Shown piece by piece: positions 13,801-24,330 of a stretch of DNA of 64,000 nt; positions within the stretch are counted from its first letter, which is position 1; each line of letters begins with the position of its first letter. The notes beneath the pieces were generated by a model, which saw only the letters and a list, made by a program, of their open reading frames with translations, ran no database searches and was not told the origin of the DNA. The position numbers and the translations under genes were made by a program. Location: contig JAWQUS010000016.1 of the NCBI GenBank assembly GCA_036365455.1, positions 17,073,001 to 17,137,000 of the forward strand, read 5' to 3'. The DNA is from Macrosoma leucophasiata. Lineage: Eukaryota; Arthropoda; Insecta; Lepidoptera; Hedylidae.

Positions 13801-16800
13801 CATCACCAGTTATCAGCTTCTTCAAAAATGATTCGGTTTCATTACGTCGTAATAAAGAATCACAAATGAGTACACGGTTCATTAGGTTTCTTTCAGTGAG
13901 CTCGTGAGGTACCCAAATATCGAGCTTTTTTTTGTACCCAGCTTTTTTCAAATGCGCCAAAACTGTTTTGTGATCAATTCTCAGTTCTTCAGCTACGTCG
14001 TAACTACTGATATGTCGATCTTGCTGGCCACTTTTTCAAAAATGGCATCCATTTTATCCGTAATAGGGCGACCAGAGCGAGGTGCATCTTTGACATCAAA
14101 ATTTCCGGATTGAAAACGCTTAAACCAAATTTGTGCTACTCTCACAGACACTGCACTAGGTCCATAAATATCGCAAATTTTTTTCGCGGCTTGCGTTGCA
14201 TTTTTACCTTTTTTGTAGTAAAATTTTAAAATGTATCGAATTTCTTCATTAGATTCACTCATCTTGACAGTACGAAAAACAAATGAAAATCACACATTTG
14301 CTTAATTTGAATTTGGAATTATGTTCTTTTAAATTTTAACTTTCAATGATACCAAAACCAGCCAGATACAAATACTACAGCCAAAGAGATTTTATTACAA
14401 GTTCATACATACTATAATGCGAAAAGACTTTTTCCCCAACCTATTATATAAAGTATCAAAATCGTATTTCTCCATGAATCGAAGGTAGTGACCAAAATCG
14501 CGAAGGATATTTGTCGCGTGTAACATCGCATCGCATTGCATCGTGTCGTATCACGTCGCGTCGTATTCGTCGCTCAAGAAGTGCACCGCGTGAGTTAGTT
14601 CAACCTGTAGGTGTAATAACCTGTAATAAGCGAAATAATTTCTAACCTGTTAGGATTGTAAGAGGGATGTTGCTGCACGGCCGGCGGGGGCGGCTGGTTG
14701 AGCAGTTTCTGGACGACGGCGGGCGACACGGTGGGCACGTTGGGCGGCGGCTGGAAGGGCCCGTGGTGGAAGTGGTCGTCGCGCCGCCACCCGTCGCCGC
14801 GCGCCGCGCTTAGCATCTCCACCGCTTCGTCCACGTTCATGTCGCGGCTGCGCAACGCCGCCTCCGCCTCCTCCTTCTTGAAGCCCATCTCCACCAGATA
14901 CCTAAACCGGAAATAATTTAGGAACAAATTCATACAGCACACATAGGTCTCGAAAGTCAAAAAGCTTGAAACAGAAGTATGCATTGTAGAAATTAAACTT
15001 GCGGATGTTCTCGCGTTTACAACACTCCCAAACTTCTTATACCCGACGTACGACGAGTCTGCCCATTACCACGGTAGCTGGAAAGCGACCGAAACGTCGG
15101 GTATAAGAAGTATGGGATTGTTGTATACGCGCGAATATCCGCAAGTTTAATTTCTACAATGACAAAGCTCGCGAAAACGTGCGGAAACGTGAAGTATCCA
15201 TTTTCTTGACGATCTTCAGGTATGTTCTAATACCTATGTCTATTCTATGGGGTGAATCAGAGGCGGTCTTATCTAAAAATCAGACACTACAACTTAAAGT
15301 CTAGCAAACTAACATTTACGCAAGACATGACCCTAAATTCTGTTTGTGACCTGTGTCTTTGAAGAAACTCACCGGAACTGCTTGCTGTTCCACACCATCT
15401 CCTTGGACAGTTGCTTGCCGAGCGAGCCGCTCTGCGGCGGTTTGGGGCCGCCCCACTCGCCGATGTCGTCGGGCCAGCCGCCCGGACCGGCGGGTTTAGG
15501 CTTGGGCATGGGCCACAGGCCGGGACCCGACGCGTCCGGCCAGCCGGGCACGTCTCGGTCGGGCCAGCCCGGGGTATGCGGCTCCTCCCAGGAACCGTTC
15601 CGTTGGCCGTGCGCGCCCCATACGGCGTCGGGTTTGGTGGGTGTGGGCGGTATCCTCTGAGGCACGGGTGGACCCTGCGGGGCCCCGCGCGCCATGCCCC
15701 CCATGCCGCCCCTCTGCGCCCACAGAGAGGTGCCGTCGTCGAAGCCACCGGCTGAGCGTCGCGCAGCGGGCGGAGATGGCTCTTCCCATCCACTAGTTTT
15801 GATCGTCTCCTTGGGACCCTGTCGAGCATGTGTATCTTTACACTAAACAGTTTATATCTATAGTTATACTGATGCAAAATGAATGATAGAAATATCATCC
15901 ATCAAATATTGTAAACAAAAATACAACACTTAAAAAAGTCTAAAAAAACTTTACGAAATGTTCAGTTCAACATACCTGCGCGCCCCATTGGTTGACACCA
16001 CCGGTGGGCACCATCTTGTTCGGACCAGTATGCTGATGGTGCTGACTCCACATATCGCCGTTCAAACGGCCAGAGATCCCTCCGCGGAGATCGTGACGAG
16101 GGTCGTTGGGTTGCTGACGCAGCTCAGAGGCGCGGTGGGGGTCCAGTCTGGGATCGACCGGCCTGTGCGGGGGCTCGCCCCAAGCGTTCCAATCGTCCTT
16201 CTTCTGAGCGCCCCATTGTTGCGCGTGCTGAGGCGGCCCGGCCGGCCACTGTTGCGGCGGTGGGGGACCCGTCCATACGTTGGCAGAGTCGGCGGCATCG
16301 TCATCTTCTCCCCATGTCCCGCCGATGTTAGTGGTGGGCGTGTGTCCCCAGGGAGTCTTAGCGGCGGGTTGCGGTGGAGGCTGACCGCCATTTCTGAGAT
16401 TTGCCTCCCACAAATCGGTACCGAGGAACGCACCGTTGTTCACGTTGGGCTTCCAGGCCGGCGGACCCCCAGCGGTCGGCTCCACCTTAGACCCCGGCTC
16501 GGGCGATCCGGGCACATCCCAGTTAGTATCTTGATTGACGTGTTGCTGTGAACACAATGATAAATTAAGACGCGTTACAAGGCAGCCTATTTGGGTAAAC
16601 AAAAATGCAGTTCATGTGTTTGGTCGCAAATTCCTGTGACATATTCACGTGTTCCTTATTTTGGGACAACTTGCCAAACGTGACATCGCGGTCGTAATTT
16701 TCAGTATATATAGTTAGGTTAAATATTACTGTCACATAATTTTGGCGGATGCGGTGACGGTTTTGTAATTAATGTGTAGCTACCTATATAAACATAATAC

Positions 16801-19800
16801 TGAAACCGAGCCAGGATTCGGTAAAATACTTACTCCACCCCAACCGTCCTGACTGAACAGCGCCTCCCGCATAGAGTTGAGCTGCTCTATCTTCGCCGAC
16901 GATGTGTTATTGGCGTTGTTTCCGTTACCGTTGCCGGATGATGGCCCGTTGGTATTCGCAGTGGGGTTCGCTGGGTTATTGACCCCACTTCCGTTTCCGT
17001 TATTCGTACCTAGAAAACATTGCATTTTATTAATATGCACTTATAATAAAATGGCGAAAATGCGAGTGATGAACGTAGAAGCACGAGAGATATACAAGAA
17101 CCGGGATAATTGGCTCTCCATGCTTTCTGCCTACCCCGTACGAGACCTTACCTGAATATCCATACTTATAATAAATGCGAAACTTGACGTAGCAATATAC
17201 TTGGTTCAACCTAAGATATAATAGACCGACTATACAACTTTGCTGGGAAAATTAACTGTTTAAATTTAATCGCTTTTTGTAAGAGAGGAATTGTATCGCG
17301 ACAACAAAAATTCTTAGTGTTACCCGTAATTTGTCTGTATGGCTTTGGCACCAAAACATGGCATTTGGTATATTTAACGGTTTATTCTCACTAAATAAGC
17401 GCACGGCGACGGAATGGCATTTATTGCTGCACAACCGGGAAGGGGTCATCTGACCGTTCTTTGGTCGAAGGGAACTATTCTACGGTCTATTTTTCTTATA
17501 ATGTTTTCAACAAATGTATAATACCGTTGCTAGCGGGAGCACCATTGTTGTTGGGCTGGGCATTTGGCATGTTTGGCGGAGAGCTCTGCCAAATCTGAGA
17601 GGCCGCGCTGGTTGGCGGCATTTGATTACCATTACCCTTATTGCTGTTCACTGCAACAAAATAATGGAGTAAATGTCTTCTGCTAACGCAAATATCAATC
17701 ATAATTAAATAATCGGGCGATACAGTTATCAGTATGCACTAGGTTTTTTTTAATTTGTTCATCCGACGATTGAGCGATTTTTTTTTTTCAAATTTGTTCG
17801 ACCACCGAACTAAATAATGATACATACCTAATTCTATTACGAACATTTAAATGTTTTCTTACGAAAAATCTGTTGTGTTATCATTGGGATTCTGGACGTC
17901 GATTCGCGTGAAGATTTTCGTGATCTTTATTTTTTGTTAGTAATTTGTTGCCCCGAAAAACTAGTTCGAGTTGTTTCGGATGCGTGCGATCACAAACACC
18001 ATGACACGAGATCTTTGTAATTTGAATATTATACGACAACCTATTGCTAAAAACTCATACTGACGGCAACAGGTAGGTAGGTAGGTAATTCGATGGTGGA
18101 ACAAATGACCAAAAGTCTCGCTAGTTCGACGGTTGAACCAATGAGAAACATATCTCGCTAGTTCGGCGGTCGAACCAAAGAGATATATCAATAGTTCGAC
18201 GGTCAAACTAATGACAATAAATCTCGATATTGTGGGCAATCGGAGAAACTGAGAAAATAAATAAATATAATGAATCGAACTAGTGAGAACAAAGAAGCAG
18301 TTTGTCGTGAACTCACAATCGGCCTGCGAAGTCGGTGGCCGCTGAGCCGTGTTGTTCCATTGTTGAGTATTGTTTGTCCCATTATTTGTTTGGCCACTGG
18401 AATTACCGCCCCAATTACCTGCTGGCCAATAACAATGCTATGCCATAAAACAATAATTGTTAATTATTAAATTCGAAAAAAAAAGTGTTTTTAGGAAACA
18501 AAGATTCTAGATTTATGAAAGTATCTGTGGCTCTTCAAGCACTAGATTCCGTCAGAATCATACTTAGAATAGAATAAGATTTATTTTGCCTTAAATGTAT
18601 GCCTTATAGTTGGTGAAAGCCAATTGCTAAAGAAGTACCTATCAAGGCTTAATAATTAAACAAACGTGACCTAGGTAGGTATTTAGATGCTTTTATGAAA
18701 ATTTTAATTTTATTTGTATAATCAAGTAATAATCTATTCCATCCTCTTGTTATTTACCTATTACCTATATAATTTTAGAAAATTAAATAATCATTCTTAT
18801 TATCAATTTTCGACAATTTAGGTTCCTAATAGGCAGAGATTTACATAAGCACCTTAAAAACTCAACCTTAATTATTATCAAAAGGTCTATATAGCGCGGC
18901 AGGATTGGGTTGGGGTACTTGTTTCCTTTAGAAATACATTAACTAAAAATTAATTAAATCTATAATTTTTAATATTACAAATTAAAAAAAAAGTAAGTAG
19001 GTGTTTCCTATTTATTTACCTATATGCGAATATGCAATACACACCACCGCTTTAATCTTTCAAGGATCGTAAGGCCATCGGCGCCCAGACACAATTGATT
19101 TTCAGTTGTTATATTTTTCTCGTGTCTGGAGGGATTAAAGTACCTTATATCCATAAAGACCGCTCTACACGATGGGCCAACGCAATGGCCTTTAGACAGT
19201 GTATAGTAGCGTCGGATGGCTTATAGTGCGTGGGGTGGCCGAGAAATGGCGCCGTTGTCGGTTTTTCAGCCGCACATCAAAGGGAGAGGACCAGCGATGG
19301 CAGTACGCATCTACACCTGGCCCATTATACAGTGCATGTATACATGCTGTAAAGATACCTATATCGCCGCTGTGGCTAATGTTTCCACGTCCATCTCAAA
19401 AGACGTTAAGACCACAAGTGACTGTCGCCATCGTGTAGTTGCGATGCGTTTCAGTCATCGCTTCGCCATCTCGCTGGACCAGCGCTGGCCCAATGTGTAG
19501 AGGAGCCATAAGATGGATTGTTCCAATCATGTTGTAAGCACTTAATTAGTGACATATCTACAGTCAAGACATGGTAAATGTAAATGTTAGCTCAGTGCTG
19601 TGAGCCGTTCCTTTGTGTCAGTCTAGGTACTGAATTTATTATAAGATTTAGGAAAATGTTAATATTTAAACTTTTTACATTCCTATGTTTTGTAACTTTT
19701 GTCATATAAAACAATATGGGTATAATTTGTTCTTTTACAAAAACACATAGGACTTATTAAACATACTATAAGCTACACATAATTGGTAAAATACATTCAA

Positions 19801-20102
19801 AGAATTATCTATAGTTAACATTTAGTTACATTAACCACAATTTCAACACAAGACGACTGTTTTACTCCAATAGTAGCAACAAACAAGAAATTGCATCTAC
19901 AAAAAAAAATATAAAAAGCATTTCCCCTTTAAGACATTTTGCTGACTGTACTCCTAATCCTAAAGACATAACATCTATATAGTTATAATTAATAATACAT
20001 ATAGAAAAATAGACATATGTACATACCATTATTGGAAGCAGGTGGACTGCCCCAGCCAGTCGCAGCATTAAGAGAGCTCTCCCCGCCGCCGCAGAGCCGC
20101 AT
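6717..20102 (-). CDS. gw: gawky / GW182 (TNRC6 orthologue), 16 coding exons
   Basis: Scaffold of the miRNA silencing complex in the cytoplasm: its GW repeats bind Argonaute, and its C-terminal half recruits poly(A)-binding protein and deadenylases. Exons, from 5' to 3': 20102-20027, 18418-18317, 17650-17525, 17009-16834, 16545-15976, 15818-15373, 14901-14647, 12439-12283, 11927-11805, 11018-10881, 10438-10284, 9775-9631, 9324-9001, 8579-8460, 8062-7922, 6833-6717. All junctions are GT-AG, all phases match, and the total is 3171 nt (1056 aa plus stop). Domains in order: glycine/asparagine-rich GW region, the insect core [13 protein letters not shown] followed by [23 protein letters not shown]-rich linker, PAM2-like [19 protein letters not shown], and C-terminal tryptophans. 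The start given is the Met of [10 protein letters not shown]; Met at 20144 or 20819 are in-frame alternatives. Family identity is firm; the start is not. Confidence 0.95.
6860..6953. mobile_element. Harbinger-like MITE copy 1
   Basis: Begins GCCTGGGTTACACCACG and ends in ACCCAGGC, flanked by TTA on both sides (6857-6859 and 6954-6956). The same ends occur at 27426-27565 and 52138-52259 with TAA flanks. A 3-bp TWA target duplication is the signature of PIF/Harbinger transposons. It has no coding capacity and lies just upstream of the gawky terminal exon. Confidence 0.8.
7405..7840 (+). mobile_element. RTE-type LINE 3' end with (GAT)n tail
   Basis: The plus frame ends [20 protein letters not shown], then [14 protein letters not shown] and a stop, the typical C-terminus of insect RTE retrotransposons, followed by about 30 GAT repeats (7751-7840). 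RTE elements characteristically end in short tandem repeats rather than poly(A). It is 5'-truncated and sits in the last gawky intron, antisense to the gene. Confidence 0.8.
7922..8579 (-). CDS. gw: gawky RRM exons
   Basis: Two exons, 8579-8460 and 8062-7922, joined in phase 0, with the RRM beginning at the end of the previous exon ([13 protein letters not shown]). They encode [19 protein letters not shown], then [13 protein letters not shown] joined to [18 protein letters not shown]. The match to the TNRC6 RRM (LKNLTPQIDGSTLRTLC; LGNTTILAEF) is close. GW182 RRMs are known to lack RNA-binding aromatic residues and are thought to be protein-binding. The last 10 residues before the donor are glycine-rich. 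Confidence 0.93.
8690..8810 (+). mobile_element. tRNA-headed SINE fragment
   Basis: Contains an A-box-like CTAGTGGCGGCAG and a B-box-like GAGTTCGGATCCC spaced as in a tRNA gene, followed by GGATAGTGGGGTGAAAATC. It resembles the full SINE at 55256-55572 in layout. It lies in a gawky intron. Confidence 0.5.
9001..9775 (-). CDS. gw: gawky PAM2-like motif and P-GL region exons
   Basis: Exon 9775-9631 starts in a split codon and ends in [11 protein letters not shown]; exon 9324-9001 continues with [18 protein letters not shown]. The joined [10 protein letters not shown] is the PAM2-like motif that contacts the MLLE domain of poly(A)-binding protein. The second exon also holds [10 protein letters not shown], equivalent to the vertebrate P-GL motif that contributes to deadenylase recruitment, and ends with the first strand of the RRM. 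Confidence 0.92.
9797..10010 (-). mobile_element. SINE, family shared with 52425-52640
   Basis: Read on the minus strand it begins with a tRNA-like head (GACCCGGTTAGTCCAGCGG, later GGTTCGATCC), then ATTTGTATGGCCTACAGACATTTGT, a CA-rich stretch and a common 3' end near AAATACGC. The copy at 52425-52640 in the opposite orientation matches throughout. Confidence 0.7.
10284..12439 (-). CDS. gw: gawky Q-rich middle exons
   Basis: Four exons: 12439-12283, 11927-11805, 11018-10881 and 10438-10284. They encode a glutamine-rich, leucine-rich linker ([18 protein letters not shown], then [19 protein letters not shown], then [14 protein letters not shown]) and the conserved [15 protein letters not shown] stretch. 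In GW182 proteins this region drives localisation to P-bodies. The first exon begins with the last base of a serine codon split from the UBA exon. A partial copy of the 5' end of this first exon lies upstream in the intron at 12776-12827. Confidence 0.9.
12655..12765 (-). mobile_element. SINE fragment
   Basis: The minus strand reads GAGGTCCTGGGTTCAATCCCC, a B-box-like sequence, followed by TCGGGATTTTTCCATTATTCG. It lies between the gawky exon 12439-12283 and the partial copy of that exon at 12776-12827. Confidence 0.55.
12776..12827 (-). pseudogene. Partial copy of a gawky exon in the intron
   Basis: About 52 bp matching the 5' part of gawky exon 12439-12283 with only a few mismatches (shared CTTGGCTGCCCGCTGTTGC and ATACGCAACTGCG). 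The copy lacks a convincing acceptor and is preceded in genomic order by a SINE fragment. It looks like a local duplication of the exon start followed by SINE insertion or SINE-mediated rearrangement. Confidence 0.75.
13163..14444 (-). mobile_element. mariner transposon, 1282 bp
   Basis: Flanked by TA on both sides, with inverted ends TTAGGTTGGGGAAAAAGT and its complement near 14420-14444. Length is typical of mariner. It is inserted in the gawky intron between the UBA and Q-rich exons, in the same orientation as gawky. The transposase inside is broken (separate entry). Confidence 0.93.
13226..14262 (-). pseudogene. mariner transposase, disrupted
   Basis: Three open pieces cover the family. 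14262-13993 carries the helix-turn-helix start ([29 protein letters not shown]); 13960-13589 has [10 protein letters not shown] and ITGDEKWI with the first catalytic Asp; 13561-13226 has HDNARPY and [13 protein letters not shown] with the second and third Asp. A frameshift lies between pieces one and two and an in-frame TAG between two and three, so it cannot make active enzyme. Confidence 0.92.
14647..14901 (-). CDS. gw: gawky UBA-domain exon
   Basis: Encodes (R)[18 protein letters not shown] followed by [18 protein letters not shown], a canonical UBA fold signature (MGF, then the EAVEML helix), then a proline-rich linker with [16 protein letters not shown]. The exon starts in a split Arg codon shared with exon 15818-15373 (ending SKQF) and ends with AG of a split Ser codon. 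The UBA position between GW and Q-rich segments is diagnostic for GW182. Confidence 0.93.
14982..15161. mobile_element. Foldback MITE in gawky intron
   Basis: CATTGTAGAAATTAAACTTG at the left is complementary to the right end at 15142-15161, and the homology continues inward with interruptions to the inner arms around CTTCTTATACCCGACGT and ACGTCGGGTATAAGAAG. No coding sequence; the transposon class is not clear. Confidence 0.7.
15373..17009 (-). CDS. gw: gawky N-terminal GW-repeat exons
   Basis: Three exons: 17009-16834, 16545-15976 and 15818-15373. They carry most of the tryptophan motifs that insert into Argonaute pockets: [94 protein letters not shown] and three close GWPD motifs. The sequence is rich in G, P, N and W with very high GC, unlike its introns, which makes the other five frames open as well; those shadows are ignored. 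Confidence 0.93.
17525..20027 (-). CDS. gw: gawky upstream GN-rich exons
   Basis: Small exons 18418-18317 and 17650-17525 plus the end of the first coding exon (donor at 20026). They read [49 protein letters not shown] and [14 protein letters not shown], with split codons at every junction matching (phase 1 throughout). These precede the MREALF start used in some insect GW182 models. The acceptor of the 18418 exon is a CAGCAG tandem, so one extra glutamine could be included by alternative splicing. Confidence 0.82.
18087..18235. repeat. Four degenerate ~35-bp tandem units
   Basis: Units near 18088, 18123, 18158 and 18192 share AGTTCGACGGTTGAACCAATGA followed by a variable ATATCTCG tail. The core TTCGACGGTYGAA is nearly palindromic. 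Related single copies occur at 17797 (inverted) and 18274. The cluster lies in a gawky intron just 3' of the 18418-18317 exon. Confidence 0.65.
19160..19505. mobile_element. Terminal-inverted-repeat element, class unclear
   Basis: GCTCTACACGATGGGCCAACG at the left is complementary, with few mismatches, to GCTGGCCCAATGTGTAGAGGAGC at the right. The interior holds two small overlapping plus-strand ORFs with no recognisable protein. It sits in the first gawky intron. No clean target duplication was found. Confidence 0.6.
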
Positions 20103-20819
20103 TCGACGAGGCACCCCCCAACTGTCCAACTCACACTTGGCCATATTCTTTATGATTCCATCCTCTCTTCTTATTAACTCCAACATCGCATCAAACGTGA
20201 GATCACCGTTTGCAAACTTTTTCAATACCGGTTTAGAGATTGACATATCCTTTTCATCCAATACTTTATTGTCATGGTGTGTTCGTACAGACTTGTCGTC
20301 ATAAGTTATCATTCGAGTTTTCGATTTGCATATCATATTATTTGCAGACTTTTCGTTTAGTAGTCGCGTCTTATCCATGCAAGGCTCATCTCGTATAATA
20401 CAAACTGAGGATTTAAAAGCGTAATCAGACTTGTTCATATACTCTGGCGCTCCAAACGCCATCTTATCGTTTAAGTTAAAGCTACTGAAATACGGGTCAC
20501 TGTATGAGATACCCTGGACTGTTATGGCGTTAATCGTTAAAGGAATGCAGTAGTTAGGCGTATCGCCAATCATTTGGTTTTGTTGGATACTATCAACAAA
20601 CTCTACATTATAAATATTATTATCTACCATTTTTACACTAACTCGCTGACTTTCATTCTTCTCTTCAACTCGCTTAAAAGCACCAAATTTATTTGTGTTC
20701 ACCACCAACATCAAGGTGGAGATATTACATTGCATTGGTTCGGTAACAGTATCAATATTGTAGTAACAATAATCCTTAATTAGATGTGGAACACATAATA
20801 TTACAGAAACATTAGACAT
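20103..20819 (-). CDS. In-frame ORF extending gawky upstream, function unknown
   Basis: The first gawky coding exon is open upstream without a stop until TAG at 20864-20862. The first ATG in this frame is at 20819, giving 239 residues fused to [10 protein letters not shown]. The extension is rich in Asn, Asp, Ser, Ile and Lys, with stretches such as NYCIPLTINAITVQG, YSDPYFSSFNLNDK and GDLTFDAMLELIRREDG, and has no GW motifs. Another Met at 20144 starts MAKCELDSWG. I do not recognise a family. An open frame this long in AT-rich DNA is unlikely by chance, but it could be a coding 5' extension, a separate overlapping ORF, or a captured sequence. If used, gawky would be 1295 aa. Confidence 0.5.
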
Positions 20820-21300
20820 CAGACAATTATTATAAATAGAATAATTTTCTACAATATCCACCTAGCATTATACTTATTTTCACAGATTGCATATTGTTTC
20901 AATTATAGACTAAGTAACAATGGTTCGTAGTGATGCAGTCAATAAAGCAGGTAGCAGTGTTTAGTGCCTCTATGGCAGAGGGCAGGGTGAGATCACCGCT
21001 GGAAGCTGCTACGGACTCGCCTCTAGCCCCGAGTGGCCCAGCCCTACAAAGAAGGCTCACATCAGTAATACACCCTGACCACTACATAATTAAAAAAAAT
21101 AATTAGTTCTAATTTCAATTTTAAAAATGGAATGACTTTCAAGTACATAGGTATAGATATTTTTTCACAAAACTCATTACTGTCTAGTTGGATACTTCAT
21201 TAGAACAATAAAAATATGATTTTACGTACCTTATAGGACGGACGAGAGGCTGAGCTGTATATCACAGATAATGCGGGCTCGGCAGATCCTTTGGAGCAGC
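20820..21300 (-). other. Possible 5' leader exons of gawky
   Basis: Two exon-like edges are visible on the minus strand. A donor AAG/GTACGT ends a segment at 21230, and an acceptor CTTCTTTGTAG precedes 21043. Joining them would give a 5' leader ending in one long exon 21043-20027 that carries the ATG at 20819. ATGs near 20890 and 20869 open a short out-of-frame upstream ORF ending before 20819. Transcript data are needed; the promoter cannot be placed. Confidence 0.35.
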
Positions 21301-22955
21301 TGTGCAGTTCGCTCGTAACGTTTCACTTTATCTGCACCAACAAAATTGTATTCATCACTCCAATGCAATCATTCTTGAATCGAATCGATACTTCATTTCT
21401 TGTTTCACTTTATCGAATTTATCACTGGCAACATCAATAACTGGCTCGATACGTACACTGCCCACAATTTTGAGGTTAACTATTTCAAGGACTATGATGT
21501 GACATATTTATCAAAATCTATTTATATTTTGCTATCATATATGATCTAACTATGTCTAAGTGTATATTAATTATAAGATCAACAAGAAATTGCGTCGCGG
21601 TTACAAGAGATAAGCGCTCGAATCAAAGTAATGTTGGTTGGTTTGGTTGACTGCTCCGAAATCGCGAGCCATTGATGCTACTACCGATTACATTATTCCG
21701 ATATAAAGTCGATACTCATAAATTCTACATATTTAAAGTATACCATAAAATTATTCTTTTCACAGCAGGTACCACGTAGATAGGTATATTTATGTATTTC
21801 GACCTTGAGACTCGATGTTGAATATCTACAGACTCTATACATCTATCTATGCTATATATTTATCTACACAGCGCCTATCTATACCTAAGTGAAAGTTAGC
21901 ACGACCTATTATCGAACCGCTCGAGCGAAAAAAACACTGTAGTATAACATCACACACTAAAATAACACTTATTTTACTAAATCTATGATAAATTGCTCGA
22001 TTATCGTCTTGAATTTAAGAGAAAATACAAAAAAATCTTACGTGACACGAACGAGCACAACGGTGTTATATTACTAGATAGAGTGAGACGGAGAATAAAT
22101 GTGATACTGACATTGCGTTTATTAGAGCGAGATAAAAAATACGCCTGAGAAAGCGATGCCATAAATGCTAAAAGCGTTCGATGTCAATTCTAACCACCGT
22201 AATCGAAAAAAATATTTAACGCTCAATGCATACCTTCGTTTTGTATAGTTGTTGGCACAAAAACTACATGGATTTATACAAAATCACAATCCCAAACCCC
22301 CGAGAACACGGCTTCGACGGCTGGATGGAATGATTTCGTCGTCGGGGTTCGCACGAAGTGTTACGAAACGAAACTCATTCAAGATGGACGCTGTCTTTAC
22401 GAGGTTACAATACTGTTCTACGTCGTTTTATCATGGTCGGATTATAGCAATTTGCTGCGTATATCTACCTTAGTATAGTATAGGTCTATACATAAATACC
22501 GTACACGACGACTACCTATATAAATGGTTAGAATTATATAGGTACCTACATAACTTAACTTAACCAAGCTGAGATTGGTTTTGCACAGATTTTGCTTTGC
22601 CATTCCGATGGATAGTTAGTCAAAACAGTATTTTTAAAAGTGCATTAGTAACAGTAGGTAACCTGAACTTATACCTAATTACTTCTTGCTTCTTGATGAT
22701 TAGGTGGAGTGGATAGGTAGCTAGGTACCTACCCAATTAATCATTGACTTAGAAGTCAAATACTATTTAAAGTTAGGTCTAGAAATATGTACCCATACTA
22801 CTAACGTTAAACATAAAAAAACGTAACCGCTCAAGATGATCAACAATAACGTACCTACTAAAATTAAATGTCAAATTGTTATCATTTTAAGCACTTAAAT
22901 GTACCTAATCAGCAAGCGATAGTCAACGATAGATTATTACATATTCTCTGACGAT

Positions 22956-23365
22956 AGTTAACGATACACGCGATACGTGTCGCGTCGTTAACTTAGGTAC
23001 CTAAATACCTACTTACTACGTAATTATTATTATTGTATTTAAGTATCTTCACGCCAGGTCCCTAACGGGGTTGGCAGAGAGTGTAGAGCGCCAGATATCC
23101 CGGTCCTGACATATAATTATTAACGTTAAAACTGTACAGTCGGTACCTGTGTTTGGTTTTAGTTAACGATACACGCGATACGTGTCGCGTCGTTAACTTA
23201 GGTACCTAAATACCTACTTACTACGTAATTATTATTATTGTATTTAAGTATCTTCACGCCAGGTCCCTAACGGGGTTGGCAGAGAGTGTAGAGCGCCAGA
23301 TATCCCGGTCCTGACATATAATTATTAACGTTAAAACTGTACAGTCGGTACCTGTGTTTGGTTTT
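22956..23365. repeat. 205-bp perfect tandem duplication
   Basis: 22956-23160 and 23161-23365 appear identical, each starting AGTTAACGATACACGCG and ending CTGTGTTTGGTTTT. The unit includes ACGCCAGGTCCCTAACGGGG, which matches a fragment near 26610-26670, so it carries part of an older dispersed repeat. Zero divergence indicates a very recent duplication or an assembly effect. Confidence 0.92.
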
Positions 23366-24084
23366 TTGATATAGTTATTAAACTTTGTATGGAGGTAATT
23401 AAACCGAAGTAGGTAAGGTACTACTTACTAGGGCATAGAGCAACACGGGAGGGGAGTAGCCATATGCAGGCTTACCCCTCTGCCAAAGTACAAGTCCAAA
23501 TGGGCCTATACCTATACGCCTAGATGTTTAAATGTGTGCGTGAAATTGTTTATTTAATTTTTTAAAGTCAAGGTGTGAGTTTCGTAGTAATAAACGATTT
23601 ACGTAGTGTGCACTGTGCGTGTGTGTCGCACGCTTTTCCCCCCGCAAAAAATGACAGACTGTTATGTATCCATACTAGAGAATATGTAATAATATGTCCA
23701 TACTAATGGCTAATCATGGCTACTCCCCCCTCCAGTCCGCCGCGGCCGGTGGGTCGAGTTACTGTTTGTACTAGGGTAAGAAATTATTTCTGTCCAGTGC
23801 GGTGTATCCGCGGGAATAGGGTTCTAAGGGCATAAGAAATCCTACCTATCGAAGATATAGGTACCTATGCCTCTTGTAATAACTATCACAGTGACATGAC
23901 ACCTTAGGTCTACATGTGACAACGTACCTACATGTTGACTCTGGTTTTTATGTAGATGTCTATAGGCTGCAGTCATCATCATCACTTATCATCAATGTGA
24001 GCTGCATGCTCGTTTGCCACCTTCCTTACAAAAGTTCTATTTTAGAATAGCGGAATGTTTTAATCTTAACACCATTTACTGATG

Positions 24085-24330
24085 CTCTTTACAAGAGAAT
24101 ATGTAATAATACTACGTATAGAATGGACACTTCGTCGTCCCGCCCGATTTCCCCGCCTCACCCAACCTCTTCCCCTCTTATGGGCGACGGTTGGTCTTTT
24201 CTACGTGTTACGCACACAGGTGCACGTGTAAATACACGTCACTGATTGATGTCTGTGTAATAAAGACCAAATTAAGCGTTTGTATGGAATTTTGGCGGAG
24301 TGTCCGCGGTGTGTCTTTACCACTAACTAT
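24085..24330 (+). repeat. Dispersed repeat B, copy 1
   Basis: Starts at AGAGAATATGTAATAATAC and runs through CTTATGGGCGACGGTTGG and GTGTAAATACACGTCACTG to GGAGTGTCCGCGGTGT. A near-identical copy lies at 63248-63463. No coding capacity and no clear terminal repeats; a partial start is also seen near 23675. Confidence 0.75.

Noticed and set aside
15287..16551. Several overlapping ORFs of 100-200 codons on both strands
   Set aside because: They are shadows of the GC-rich GW-repeat exons of gawky, whose frame has the conserved motifs and correct splice sites.
19199..19500. Two overlapping plus ORFs as a transposase
   Set aside because: No transposase motif; they lie between the inverted ends of a small non-autonomous element.
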